DNA of 64,000 bases from the NCBI GenBank assembly GCA_008508345.1, contig QNGE01000114.1, forward strand, positions 222,538 to 286,537, read 5' to 3'. Within the stretch, counting starts at the first letter, position 1. Each line of letters starts with the position of its first letter. The DNA is from Paragonimus westermani (lineage: Eukaryota; Platyhelminthes; Trematoda; Plagiorchiida; Troglotrematidae). Made by a program: the position numbers and the translations under genes. The notes under the pieces were generated by a model. The model had not been told where the DNA came from. It worked only from the letters and a program-made list of their open reading frames with translations, and made no database searches. Shown here in pieces: positions 23,841-35,800 of the stretch.

Positions 23841-26800
23841 GCCATTAATTAACCTGCCATCAATAATAGGTATTGAGGTACCCGCCCATTTTAACCAGAC
23901 TTAAGGAATAAGAAGGTAATCAACCCAATCAACCAGCGTTTTTGTAACTCCACGGGGCCAAAATTAGTCTCGCCTGATCAATCTTACTATCAGATCATAG
24001 GCTTATTACACCGCAGTAAGTTTTCGCCAAAACTAAGTTGTTTCATGTGTCTATCCAAAACAAACAATGAAAGTTGATTCCATTTGCTACGACTGATGAA
24101 TTGCATGAACCTGTTGAAAACTGATTGTGATTGTTAAGAGTACATGAGATGCTGCTAATCCCGGCAACTACAGCTACACATGCAGTGGTTTCGGTGGTCG
24201 GCATCAAATGTGGCAACAAATATTCCACTAGCATGATGTCGGTAGGGTGCTAACAAACTTAGTTACGCGCCGATATTTCTTACTAAGATGCATCACCAAT
24301 GATATGTGATTACGATGGACTTTGACCGTTAAAATTTTCACTCATCTCTTATGATATTCCACAACAAGAATCACAATAAACCACACACACTGAACCGTTA
24401 CCAACACAGCTGCAAACATACATGTTGCTCATATTTCATTATCTTGACAATGGTGTCATTCGGACTCATACTCTTAGTAATTTCTCATTAGTCGCCTACA
24501 GACGAACATCAAAACTTGTTTTGTTAGTAAGGGTTCAAAGGTGGAACCAATTACGAGAAATCAAAAACCTACTTGGAAAGATGCCTTCCAGGATAACTCG
24601 CATGCAGTAAAGTGGCCGACGAAAATTAACACCGCATGCAATTTTCAACAGTAACAAAAATAAACGAATTTTCAGTGAGGGGGTGGGCTTTGAGTGTGCA
24701 GAAGCAGAACCGGCTGAAGGTTAGTAACTACTGATGTGAATGTATAACACCAGGTATTCGACTAAAAGCAAAAGCAGATTCGGTGTGGGAAAGAAGTAAT
24801 GAGTTTTGATATCTGTAGATTGAACACTTGTCATGTTCGAGTGCGACCGTCATAATTGGGAAGAACTTTGACTGACTTTTGTTTGAACTTTTGAAATCTA
24901 AACATTAACTTCTATTCAGCCTCTAATGTTACATAACATCGCATCCAAAGTAAATTTAAGGAATTAGTAATCAATAAGTGAATGTTTTAAAAAGCACCAA
25001 CTATCTGCACTACTCGTTCATGATTTCTTTTGTTTAGTGTTTATAGCAAAGTTGATGTTTCTGTTGGAAAAATTCTAGGTTTCTCAACGACGGTAAGAGT
25101 TATCCTACAGCAAGTGAACCAATCTCATTTCTTTTGGTTAGCCTAGTGTATCTCGTAGAAATGTTAGACTAATTCCAACACACGAAAGTATGCACTATGA
25201 TCTGTCAATAATTCTCTGTATCACCATTTTTCTTCTAAATATTTGTGCAAGTTCTGTAAGATGCAGTCCGTTACGTGGTCCGTGCAATTAAAACCAGTAA
25301 GAGTATTGGGGAACTTCAAATGAACAGATGGTGTGGATTAGACATGATTTTATAAAATTATTAAATGTTTTATTAAAAGTTTAATCTAAAATGTTAGTAG
25401 ACAGTGGTAAAAGTGTCATCTTTTGTCCTAACTCAGAGTGGCTGGCCTGATAAGCACCAACGACCTTTGAACTACTCCAAATGGTCAATGAAGCTGATCG
25501 TTTGGGAATTGCAGTTTAAGGCGTCTTTAAAATAAAAACTTGCCTTTTCCACGTTTGTGAAAGGTTTTTCGGTTTTGCAGTAACTGTCCAAGCAAGCTCT
25601 CCGCTGTTACTGACAAGTGGTTTGACAAGTTTGTCAATTTTAAGGAGACAGTCATGAAAAACCTGGGCTTTGACTGTGTTTATTATGTTAACATTTCTGA
25701 AGTGTTGCCGTGACACTGAATCAGTTGGTTAACCAGTTGCCGCATCTCGGCGTTCTAATCCTGTCGAGGGTTCCAGTTATTAAGAAGTCAACATTTTTAT
25801 AATTTAGTCTCGTATGAACTATCACAGTTAATGGTGTTCACTTTATACAGTGTTGTTTGTTGACGGGAGCCAATGACTTGTCTCTTATTCTACAGTTGGT
25901 GCACCATTTGTATCAACGATATGTCGCAGGTCACCTTGGGTCTTACTAATGACAACCAACGAATGCTACTCACAGCTGATCGTTCCACACTTGAATTGAA
26001 CCAACCGCTCAAACAAAACAGGACTGTCCTCCAGTTTGTAAGAAAATGTATGCAATTTGTTTTTGCATGTTTTGATTGATTCCTTCTATTTGCTTGCCAG
26101 TCCAAAAAGAGCCCGCCATTACGAAAAAAGCCACAGTTTGCATTGACAACTGGATATCGATATATGGTTTTTAAACATTCATTATTGTTGACTGTCATAC
26201 TAGTGTCTACGTGATTACCACTTACCTCAAGCCCAAACTCATCTGAGCTCGCAGTGTTCAAGTGAATCAATTCTATTTCTTCTGATTAATAAAATGGTGA
26301 ACTTGAACATACCTTCCAAAAAAGTGTTAAAATATCAACCTTACTTTCACGCAGCTTGTCTTTACATTTTTTTCGCTTTCATGAGACAACAATTTTTTCA
26401 AAAATTGTTCCGTATATGGACAGGATAGAATGATACATGTGATGATTCTCATTTATCTCAAGGTTACGTTACAAATAAAAGACATTCCAAATTCACTGAA
26501 AGTTTTCATCTTAGTCAACAATACTCTTGAGTTATTTCACTAAAAGTACTTACAAATTCCTAAAGGTTAGGAAGTTGTGCAAATCACAAGGTTGTAAACA
26601 TGGTAAATAGGCAGGTTAGCAATTTCAATGCGAATTTGTGGCCTTATGAAAACTATTCTCAGTTCTAAATGGCTGCTTTAATCTTTTACGCAGCTATCTC
26701 AAGTTACTGAGAGATTCCTGTCAACGTAGTTTTGGTTTACCAAATATGTGAAAGTGGCGTACGTTGGTAGGACGTGTGTAAGAAACCACAGATTTCAAAA

Positions 26801-29800
26801 GTGCAGAAAATGATTTGTTTAAATGGGCGATGAACCCTCAACGTTACCACTACTAGATCGAAATTCATCTGATTACCTTCTGCGAGACCATATGGAGTTC
26901 CAGTTTTATGAAAAATAACCTGGAAACTCTTCCACAGCATAAACGGGAAATACGAGAATAAGTTAGGTTGATTTCACAACCTTCAAAAGAGTCCTGACCC
27001 TCGCTTAAAGCTCTGTAGATGTGAACAACTTCTGCGAATTGCCTCCAAAATCTGATAGTGAAATCACGCATTATTGTGTAATCTCCCTGCTGTGAATTTC
27101 TATAAATGTTGCCAGCAAAAACTAGTATTACGATGAAATTTCATTTGCGCGTTAAGAGTCCAGAGCGAGGATGATAGGTGTAGGGAATAGGAAGCACCGA
27201 GCTGAGAGTCAATCGTGTATATCCACGCCATTTCTATGCGCTGGTCAATATAGATGTCAACTTGAAAGAAATTCACGATAGACAACTCGTTAGTAGTAGA
27301 TGCACGGTATTTTAGAGTTGGTTCACCAACGACTTACTGACTAGAGTGAACTTTTGTATCAATGTTACGAGACCAAATCTTAATGGTAGCCAAAGCTGAT
27401 TACTCGTTCAAACAGATGCGATTCCAGCAAAGTTAAATATACTCGCCAGTCATCATGCGAAACAATGATCACTTGGTGGTATACATCTGTCGGGATGATC
27501 TGATAAGGTGCGTAACCGAAGAACAGACGTAAAACGACCTGGAAACCAAATGGTCTCATCGAGTCAAACATTAAGATTACTGACACAAAAAAGGTGCGTC
27601 ATCCAATGAGACCAAACAGTTCATCCGTCAACGAATACGGGCGGACTAGTCGTTGGACAGTTTTTTGTTCGCCGTAAATACAGTAAAGTTAGGGCATTGC
27701 TGTCATGAGGATGTGCTTACCATTTGGGATTCTGGGTGAAACGTTCAAACATGATTAACACCGCTGTGTGAATTGCTCAAACCATACGCTTGAATTCCTT
27801 TTTGTACCGCGAGAATGATGCGGCAGGCTCTAGTGATTCGTACTTAGAAGCATAGCAATAGATTCCGTTCCTCACTTATTTTGTCGAACAATGTATTAAC
27901 TTGTCGGTAATCGATAAACACCATGAGTTAGAGCCCAGGTATGATCGGGCATCAAACGTTTACGTGAAAACAGCTCACAGCTATAGCTACTTCAAGTCAA
28001 AACACTTCCGTTAACTTGATTGTTATATAAACCTGAAACTTTGGTTCTGGTCGGAAATATTGCTTATCATCAGTTATCCTGAATCTCAATTAAGGTAGTA
28101 GAACGATTTATTAAGAAGATTTTACAGTCCCTTCAGACTGGTTTAAAATCGGCTAAAACGGTACGGCAGTGAGAAATTGATAACACTAGAGACGACGCTG
28201 TTTCTGAATGATTTACATCGGTTATTGTACCGCCTGTGGAGAGGATGTTGTACTTTCGTCGCCAATCACAGAAGATAGCGAATAAGGGATTAGATGTAAG
28301 AATTCGGTAACATCTAGTGTGAAATCAGTGAAGTGGTTGGTACAACTGTAAATTCTAACTCACTTACCAGTTTCTTTGATGGGACGCGTGGTCGAAGATC
28401 ATTCGGCACGCATACCTCATGAGTGACAATAACCACGAAATATGTTGTGCTCGACACATTCTGTCCACTGAGCACATAGTACTTGGGTTGTCATGGGTCT
28501 TGGGACATTCGATTCACAACGGGTACTACTGACATTCTAATTCTGATCCGTGCAAAGGTATGCGCTGAATAACTACTCCAGATTCAACGAAAACCAAAGC
28601 ATTGGTATCTCATCACTCTTTCTAGGCTTTCTTACCGTATTTATTATGTTTCCATGAGCACAATGATGTTAATTTCCTTACTACTAACATTGTAGTGGAA
28701 TTTTCCGTTGGCTCTTTTTGAATTCCAGCTATAAGGCGAAGCTTTAATCTCAGTCCAACAGTTTGCATAGGTTTTGTGATAGCGTACTAAGATGTTGTAA
28801 ACAGCACCTTACCGAGGATATAGCTGCATATTTTATTTATCATTTTGCCTATTGTGAATTGATTTTTTTGTGACTGATGGTGCTATCACCTTCCACCACA
28901 ATAGCAGAATGTCTATACAACGACGAAAAAATATGCCCTTTGTATAAGGTATCCATGAATTGCCTTCACCTAGATAATATCAAAATAACCGTGGACTAGT
29001 TTACTGTCGCATCAACCCCTTACGGTTGTTAAAAATCTAGTGCAGAATTCATAACCGTTACAGAACAGTGAATTAAAAAACTGAATCAACAACTGGCAAC
29101 TAGTGATACTTCGTAAGTTTGCATGACGATGCCAGACCGTCTATGACAATAATAGGCACGAAACGATTGTTCTAGCTGCAGGTTGAAATCGATTTCATCC
29201 AGCAACATATTCTACAAACCTCATTTTATCCGATAAGCAGTTTTGTACTTTTGATGACTTCCTTGAAGGAACAAACCTGTGGATATCGAATAACCTTGAA
29301 AACGGACTTCTTACGTATATTACACCAAGAAATCCTTGTTTCCAGACAATTTCCACATACGTGTTGACATCCTCTTTTGTTAAAATTAACAAAGCTGAAT
29401 TTGCATAGAAATGATGAAGTTCAGGTGAGTTCTGTGTACATACTGTTGCTAGATGAAAGCACGAATTTCTGCTTTCTTAGTTTGTTCACACTGAAACTCA
29501 GAACCAAGATTTCGTGCCCGTTCGACAAAGGAACTGAACATAAATGTAGTTCTGCCAAACTAATTGGGACAAATTCATTTTATTTGCATCTTCAGTAATA
29601 AGCTACTGGAAGTATTAACCAAGCTTTATATTACTGTTGAAGGAAGTCATCTAATTCATTTCACTAACTCAGCCACTAGAACCAAACAGTCAGAATGACT
29701 TACCCAGCTTTAGCAGGCCCCATATACAGAAGTTTGTTCACAACATGTCTGTCAGCTTTCGTTTATTGTCAAGATGAAAAAATATCTGAGTGTTCAAATG

Positions 29801-30243
29801 TGCCTTACGGTTCCAACCACTATACGAATAACAACATTAATCAGTAGATCATGAGGAAGATTTTGAACAGAAGGTGGCACGTGTCAAAACGCATAAGCAT
29901 ATCAGCAGTTGTTCATTAAACGTTACCATGGATTGTCAGTGAATTTAGGAAGTGGGCCCACACCAGATTAGGACTTTCTGTTGAACACAGTTTCTGAAAA
30001 TAACTATAGAATGGTATCAAAATATTTAAAAAATCGTGTGATTGCCGTTGGAAATAAAGCAGTTGTAATCTACACATTGCTAGGAGTTAAACCAAAATTC
30101 AACAAAATATCTCAGTTTTATTGTTTACTGAATCATACTGGGAAGATAGATTTTGATTATCTCATCTCATCAATTCAGATACCGCTGTGAACCTCGGGAT
30201 ATCTAACTTGTAAAAGAAGCAGACTTTGTATTAATGAACGGTT
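23841..30243. other. No supported gene
   Basis: Short open frames on both strands (largest about 126 codons, minus, 25890-26270), none recognised. No repeat family shared with the rest of the window was found by eye. Confidence 0.35.
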
Positions 30244-30436
30244 ACAATGAAGGTTATTAATTACAACACTCCTGAGCAAGGCCACCCGAGGTGGTTGAAA
30301 CGTAGAGTATTACAACTTGCTCGTAACGTTGTGCTATTCCCAATCTGTTTATCAGTAACATGTTAAACACGACGCCCAAGCTGTTCAACTTCATTAGTAC
30401 TAAATTTGGTATGGTTATCTTACAACAATGAAGGTT
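30244..30436 (+). mobile_element. Single-arm copy of the palindrome-family repeat with 12-bp target-site duplication
   Basis: The direct repeat ACAATGAAGGTT occurs at 30244-30255 and 30425-30436, exactly flanking a 169-bp element. The element matches one arm of the palindrome at 22 kb and continues beyond it, matching the reverse complement of about 21872-21940. The clean flanking duplication shows it inserted as a discrete unit. A 12-bp duplication fits target-primed reverse transcription (LINE or Penelope type) better than most cut-and-paste transposases, which give shorter fixed lengths. It has no coding capacity of its own. Confidence 0.75.
30265..30311 (+). ncRNA. Degenerate hammerhead-like motif
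   Basis: AACACTC (30265-30271), CTGAGCA (30272-30278), stem-loop CCACC-CGA-GGTGG, GAAAC (30297-30301), GTA (30302-30304), GAGTATT (30305-30311). Stem I pairs AACACTC with GAGTATT at six of seven positions. Core G8 is replaced by C, so catalysis is unlikely, but the layout is that of the retroelement-borne type I hammerhead. Seen directly: the order and pairing. Inferred: that it descends from an active ribozyme. Confidence 0.4.
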
Positions 30437-31121
30437 GTTTGACTAATTGTCTTAGAGATTTTGAACGCCGACACGCGGGAACGTACTATAGATAAAGAAT
30501 AGCTTGCGTCACGCGAACTACTATGACAGTTCTCTTCTGTTTAACCTAACAAGATAGATGTAAGCACCGATAGTAGTTAACTGTGATGAAGGTTCACAGT
30601 GGTCATCATAGTTCCTACGTATCAGTTCACAAGGGCAGCTGAAAATTTTACAGTGTCTAGTAAGATATCTCTCTTATTTTAGTACAGCTTTCACAGTCAA
30701 ATAAATTGCCAAGCTGCCCTACTTCGTACGAAAGCACCCGACTTGTATTCCATTTTCATCAAAACGTGTAATTAGCGTGTATCTTTGTCCAAATCGACAG
30801 ATGGAAATTAGACCTTGTTCTATTTAGTTTCAGTGAAGTTGATGACGTTAGCCTAACTGATGAGTTTTAGTTTGTGGTTGTCGGCTTGCAGTGATAGCAC
30901 AGCACGTACATTTTCTTACGGGCTGATCGGCTAATTTGGGAACTCCTCATGTTGATTTGTGGCTCAACTTTGTAACATAAAGATCTAATGCTGACTGCCT
31001 TGAGAATGATAGAACTGTTCATATACACGAATGAAAATGAATGCAACAACTGGTTCCTTCGAAGAAATGCTACCGAGTACTGGTGAATAGTATGGGGGTT
31101 TTGGTATATGTATAATTTAAA
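30437..31121. other. No supported gene
   Basis: No repeat or recognised coding sequence between the single-arm element and the SINE cluster. Confidence 0.4.
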
Positions 31122-31245
31122 CACCGTCCACTATTGGTCGCTGCTGTCGCATTCCCAGAGACTTTGCTGTGGGCTTCTTTCGATTAGAGGCACCAGACTC
31201 GAGCTCGTCAGTAGTGCATAGCCTTACCACGGGCGGGATTAGAGC
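31122..31245 (-). mobile_element. SINE 3' half, minus strand arm of an inverted pair
   Basis: The reverse complement runs from a damaged tRNA-like B region through GCACTACTGACGAGCTC to the 3' body. A 17-nt deletion between two CTC triplets has removed stem II and the GAAAC, so the ribozyme is destroyed. It abuts the plus-strand copy at 31246 with no spacer. Confidence 0.75.
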
Positions 31246-31352
31246 TAGGATATGCACTACCGAAAGGCCTTAAGAAGAGCGAAATTCTAGTCTGGTGTCT
31301 CTCTTCCAAAAAAGCGACACATTTGGCCACTTGTGAGTGATGTTTAATTTAC
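31246..31352 (+). mobile_element. SINE 3' half, plus strand arm of the inverted pair
   Basis: Starts near the ribozyme (GGATATGCACTAC at 31248-31260) and continues through GAGCGAAATTC and the 3' body to GTGAGTGATG. The ribozyme core is mutated (CCGAAAG in place of CTGATGA). The head with its promoter is missing. Confidence 0.75.
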
Positions 31353-31707
31353 ACACACTATTAAGCAACTCGGATGAGAGCGAAATTTATGCTGACTACC
31401 TATTTTCGTGAGTGGTTAGCAGAACTGCTTATCCGCATGTGAATCTTGCGTGTCACTGTGGATGATACTCAGTTTGCAATGATTTAAGATCCCACTTTTC
31501 AGACACAAAGTCAACATCTTGGTTAGCATAGTCAGTTTCCTCAGCATAAGCTGAGAACCCTAATCAAGGAGTTGTCAACTGGAGTGAGCAAAAGCGGTTC
31601 CGTACAGTTCTCTACTGACATGATCAAGCGGACTGTATACTTTGCATGCCTGATTCCAGTTGAGTGCTTGCATATGATGACACGTTTTTGTTTTGTGGCC
31701 ATAACAG

Positions 31708-31848
31708 CTGGAATATAACTTTCGGTCCTAATAGGGGTATGCATTACTGGTGATCTTTAAGCAAAGCAGTAGACGTGTTTAGTGCTGGTTTCCAAAGGCT
31801 GTTTACTGAAAGATAATGTGAATGCGACAGCTGCAAACATAAGCGGTT
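31708..31848 (+). mobile_element. Old degenerate SINE copy
   Basis: Recognisable from GGGTATGCATTACTGGTGA (cognate of the ribozyme 5' half), TTTAGTGCT and GAATGCGACAGCTGC. The GAAA of the core is gone. The head is barely readable, and no A box can be assigned. Confidence 0.55.
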
Positions 31849-32083
31849 GCACGGGTTACATCGGCTAAATCCTCAACTAGTTGGCAGTATTCAAACGTCG
31901 GTTAGCAATTTCAATGGTTTTTGCGTTTTATCTGATGAGGAGTTCACAGCATCCAATCCACAGTTGAAGTAAGCTTGACAGTTATTTAATATCCTCCTGA
32001 ACCATCCAGAAATTGAAGCATTACTCACACCAAACGTAGCAGAACATCTAGAAATGATAACTCCATAGTACCTGACATGAGCA

Positions 32084-32265
32084 TAATGTTGAAATGGCCA
32101 GTGCGGTGGCCTCAGTCTAACGTGGTTAGAATTCAAACCCTTGTCGCAGCAAAGGTACCCACCACTGAAGAACCCTCACGAGCTTAACGCCCCTCTTCGA
32201 AAGCGGTTGATTTACGTTCACATTTGAATGCGAGCCAAATTGCTCGACACAGTTATCTAGGTCAC
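32084..32265 (+). mobile_element. Old degenerate SINE copy
   Basis: Parts line up with the consensus in order: TAATGTTG...GGCCAGTGCGGTGG (head), AGAATTCAAACCC (B-box region), ACCACTGAAGA (ribozyme start), CCTCTTCGAAAGCGGTTGA and TTTGAATGCGA (body). The ribozyme lacks a GAAAC at the expected place. Divergence is high, so exact ends are uncertain. Confidence 0.6.
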
Positions 32266-32689
32266 CAAACACCGGGCTTACAATGAAACTACTGGTAGTG
32301 CGACCTGGTGAATGCAGTGTTGCTCGTACGATGATGCATATCCGACTCGCCATGCACCTCGCACCTCAGTTACCAGTTACCATTGCACAGGCTCTGCTGT
32401 TCGTAAGCATCGTAGGGACCTTAAAGTTTGCACACTTTGGATGTGACATGTTCTCCCACTTCTATTAATAGGCTTTTTTCTACGGAGACAACTCTATCAT
32501 AAATCTGCCACACTACTCATTAATAATACAAGTTCTATGCTCAGCAGTGGCGTCGGTGGATTCCAGTGTGAACTGTTCGAGAAATTCTGCCGGGGCAGTC
32601 CATCCCTGAATCATTTGGTGGATTCCATATGAGACAGTGGGACGGGTGGGTACCAGAGTCCAAATGTGAAAGTTCCGAGCTCCTGGTGT

Positions 32690-32769
32690 GGCTTCCTAGC
32701 CCAGGTGGTAGAGCGCTTGCCATGTTGCGGCATGCTGTGTCCGTCGCTGGTTCGAATCCAGCCGAAGCC
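32690..32769 (+). tRNA. tRNA-like sequence (tRNA pseudogene or second SINE head)
   Basis: The acceptor stem GGCTTC (32690-32695) pairs with GAAGCC (32764-32769). A-box TAGCCCAGGTGG is at 32697-32708. The T arm GCTGG-TTCGAAT-CCAGC (32747-32763) has five perfect pairs, and the B box GGTTCGAATCC (32749-32759) is a perfect consensus match. An anticodon arm TGCC/GGCA with a seven-base loop would place GTT as anticodon. The variable region is about 12 nt, too long for tRNA-Asn, and the D stem has a mismatch, so this is probably not a working tRNA. It could head a different SINE family; only one copy is seen here, so family status is unproven. Confidence 0.5.
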
Positions 32770-32859
32770 CTGACCTGTCAAAGTTGGGTCTCATCTAAAA
32801 TTCTATCAAAGTTAACTTATCAATTTTTATTAAGAATTGTGCGTTTATGACGAAAAACG

Positions 32860-35800
32860 ACTAATACCGGTTCAGTTATAAGGAAAATGATGTTCAAGGA
32901 CAGGTCGATCGAGCAATTTTGTTGAGGAATTTACTTGGATTTGGAATCAGCTCCCCTTCGGAGTCAACAGTTCGTTGAGGGACAGAGAACAGAAATTCGC
33001 ATTGTTCTACAGAACTGACCAATTTCGGAAGTTTGAAACATACAAAGTGTTAAATGAGCAACAAAATGAGAAATAAAAAAGGCAGTCATCAATAATAAGC
33101 ACGTTTGTGGAGCTTGAAATCAAGTAAGTTTGAACACGAACGCGTGGGAATGGTAAGACTCATATGGTCTTACTGCCGTTCAGTTTGCAAATCAACACCT
33201 TTGAAAACGTTGACTGATATACTTTTCGGTAAAAGCATTCGTACGATCGTTTGTGAAAACCTGCGTTTGAAGGTCAAATGGCCATATTTTGTTTTCCGTG
33301 CTTCTCCTTTCACAATATAAGTTTTGGGAAACTACCTCCCTGCTAAGGAATTTCAGTGTTTGCAGCTACTCTCGATAGTATGCTAGTGAAACTAAATTGC
33401 GTGTTCTTCACTCTTTTCAACCAAAAGCCAGTAACGCCTAGATATAAACGTAACAGTTATCTTGACCATCAATCCGTAACTGCAAACCGTCAAGTGACCT
33501 GGAAGCCATATGCAGATTTACAGCTACAGTGTCATTTGAATGGGTCACTTGTATTGTCTACTGATGCGTTGCCAGCCTTCCACCAATACCCATCATTTTT
33601 CCTGTCATCTTCGGTAACTTATACTGATTACAGCCTAGGATAGCTGGAGTAACAATTTCCTTTCTGTAGGCTTGCGACTTCATTGTGCCTTGTACAAAAG
33701 TTCCATGCTCGAGATCTCGTTTATGCAGCGAAATAATGTGAAGGTTCGTGATGATTCTGCGATGCAGCGCTTTCTCGGTTGTCAGTATTGTTCGGGATAT
33801 CATCCAATGGGCGCTTACCCACTACTTGGTCTCGAGTTGAAGACTGAATTACCGGCTGGTCGATTACTTAGTGCAGTTGTAGAAATAGACCAGCAGAATA
33901 GCTTAAAAGTTGTGGGTAAAAACCGCCGAATAAATTCATGAATCTCATGGAAATAAACTTGCGGCTCATCCACAGTGTGCTGCCGTAATCCACTTAAGCT
34001 ATTAGTTAACACTGACTGATCAACTCTGCGATTAAACAGTTAATTTGATGATATTAAAATCAAAGAATCTGTGGTCATTAAGTCCATTAGAACAGTCACG
34101 CGAAAATAACTGGTGAGATGTGAAACTGCTAGCCAAATTAAGTATTACACAATACGAAATTTATGCGTAACAGTCATCAAACTGACCTGGTGGGGAATAA
34201 CTGATGTACAAGACATGCCGCAAATACTCCGACTATGAATCTGCGAATGGGAAATTGGGAATCGCCCCAGGCACTCGTCTTGTTGACTGATTGCTAGCCT
34301 GAAGGTTACTTAGTTGTACGCCATCAGAAAAGGGTCGAGAACGACGATTAATATCGTCAAACCTGTCCTCTTACACAAGTTAGTTTCTTAACTGATAGTT
34401 TTCAGTTCAATGGGATTTGAGCAGAACAAGACATTCTAGGATACAGGTGAATTAGACCAGGTTGACTATGTGCTCAAATATTGTTTCACTAGAAATTGTC
34501 TGATGTGGCTTGGAATGTGTCATCAGTATTAGTACATATAGCCCAGACGAATTATCCGGTTTCTTCAGCAATAAGGGCGTTGCGATATACTTCCTAAACT
34601 CAGGCAGTCAGGGCCTTGTACACAGCCTGATAGCAACCCACTTTGTCTGAACACAATAGATAGACCGTAGTTATCCCTCTTCTTAAAAACAACCAGTTTG
34701 GTAACGATGTTTTGCCGTCATGCGTGTACATTTATCTTCTATGAACCGACATTTCTTTGTGCCCTTGCACTCCCACAAAACAACATGGTGGAGAGTTGAA
34801 AAACCGCCTCATTTGCGAGGCAACCGGAGCCCCACATTACAACTTACGCACCACTGGATGACTGGATCGCTATTCCAGATATTAACCGCAGGATGTGAGT
34901 CATATCGAGTGGACGACGGATTTGGTAAGCTGCTAGTAGGCTTTCAACCGTAAACTCTAAAACACTGAGTAATTTAGCTTCGTGAACTATTTTACTGCAG
35001 GATTTAAAACGGTTTAAAAGCGAAATCTGTTGTAGAAATTCTCCATTATAGCAACCAATTGACATCTTACGCGGTTGCCTAAACCATGCTCCATAATGGA
35101 GTGAGCCAGGTATGGATTTTACACATGTACCAACTGTGTTTGACAATGGAGAGAACAAAGGGCGGCCACCTAAACATGTCCATACGTTAAGTGGGCCGCG
35201 TAATTGGCCAAGACTAAAATAATGGAGGTCAACTGCAGTCGACTTATGTACAGGTTGTCGCACAGACCGAAACCATACCGCCGACCTGGTGGACAGAATA
35301 AACACAAGTTATTACAAAGTCAAGGTTACAAACAGGTATTTTCAATCATTCTTATCAGGCACATACAAGTATGAGAGATTCATTGGACATATATATAAAA
35401 CTGGTGTGCAGCTAGACACAACAGTGATAATCGTGGAAACTGTGCAGATGACAGCTTAGCAGGTTGGTGGTAGGTTTAAGTGAATAAGCTCATGTCGAGT
35501 GTTGTACGACAGCATTCGATCAACACGGTTGATGGGTTTCCGAAGTTGTTCACATGATGTCTCGCGTCCACTCCGGAGCTGTCACGTGGAGACTCGTATT
35601 TATTACAGATACAATCTTAATCAGACTACAAAACGCCAAGCTTTGTGCCCAAAATATGCATGCGGGTCCTGCACCCCCCGTGGCCAATTATGACACAACC
35701 GTTTGAATTCCATTCGCTCGTTTACCCGACTAACACCAGTTATTAAATGTCGGTCACATATTTTATCTAAACAAAGTGCACATACGCACACACAAACTCA

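Noticed and set aside
33356..33941. Possible two-exon gene with a short intron
   Set aside because: Splice-like sites can be placed, but the joined reading frame terminates within about 25 codons, so the model fails.
34844..35305. Longest real open frame (153 codons, minus)
   Set aside because: The length is near chance for a 64-kb window, with no recognised domain, signal or splice context. Left as unsupported.
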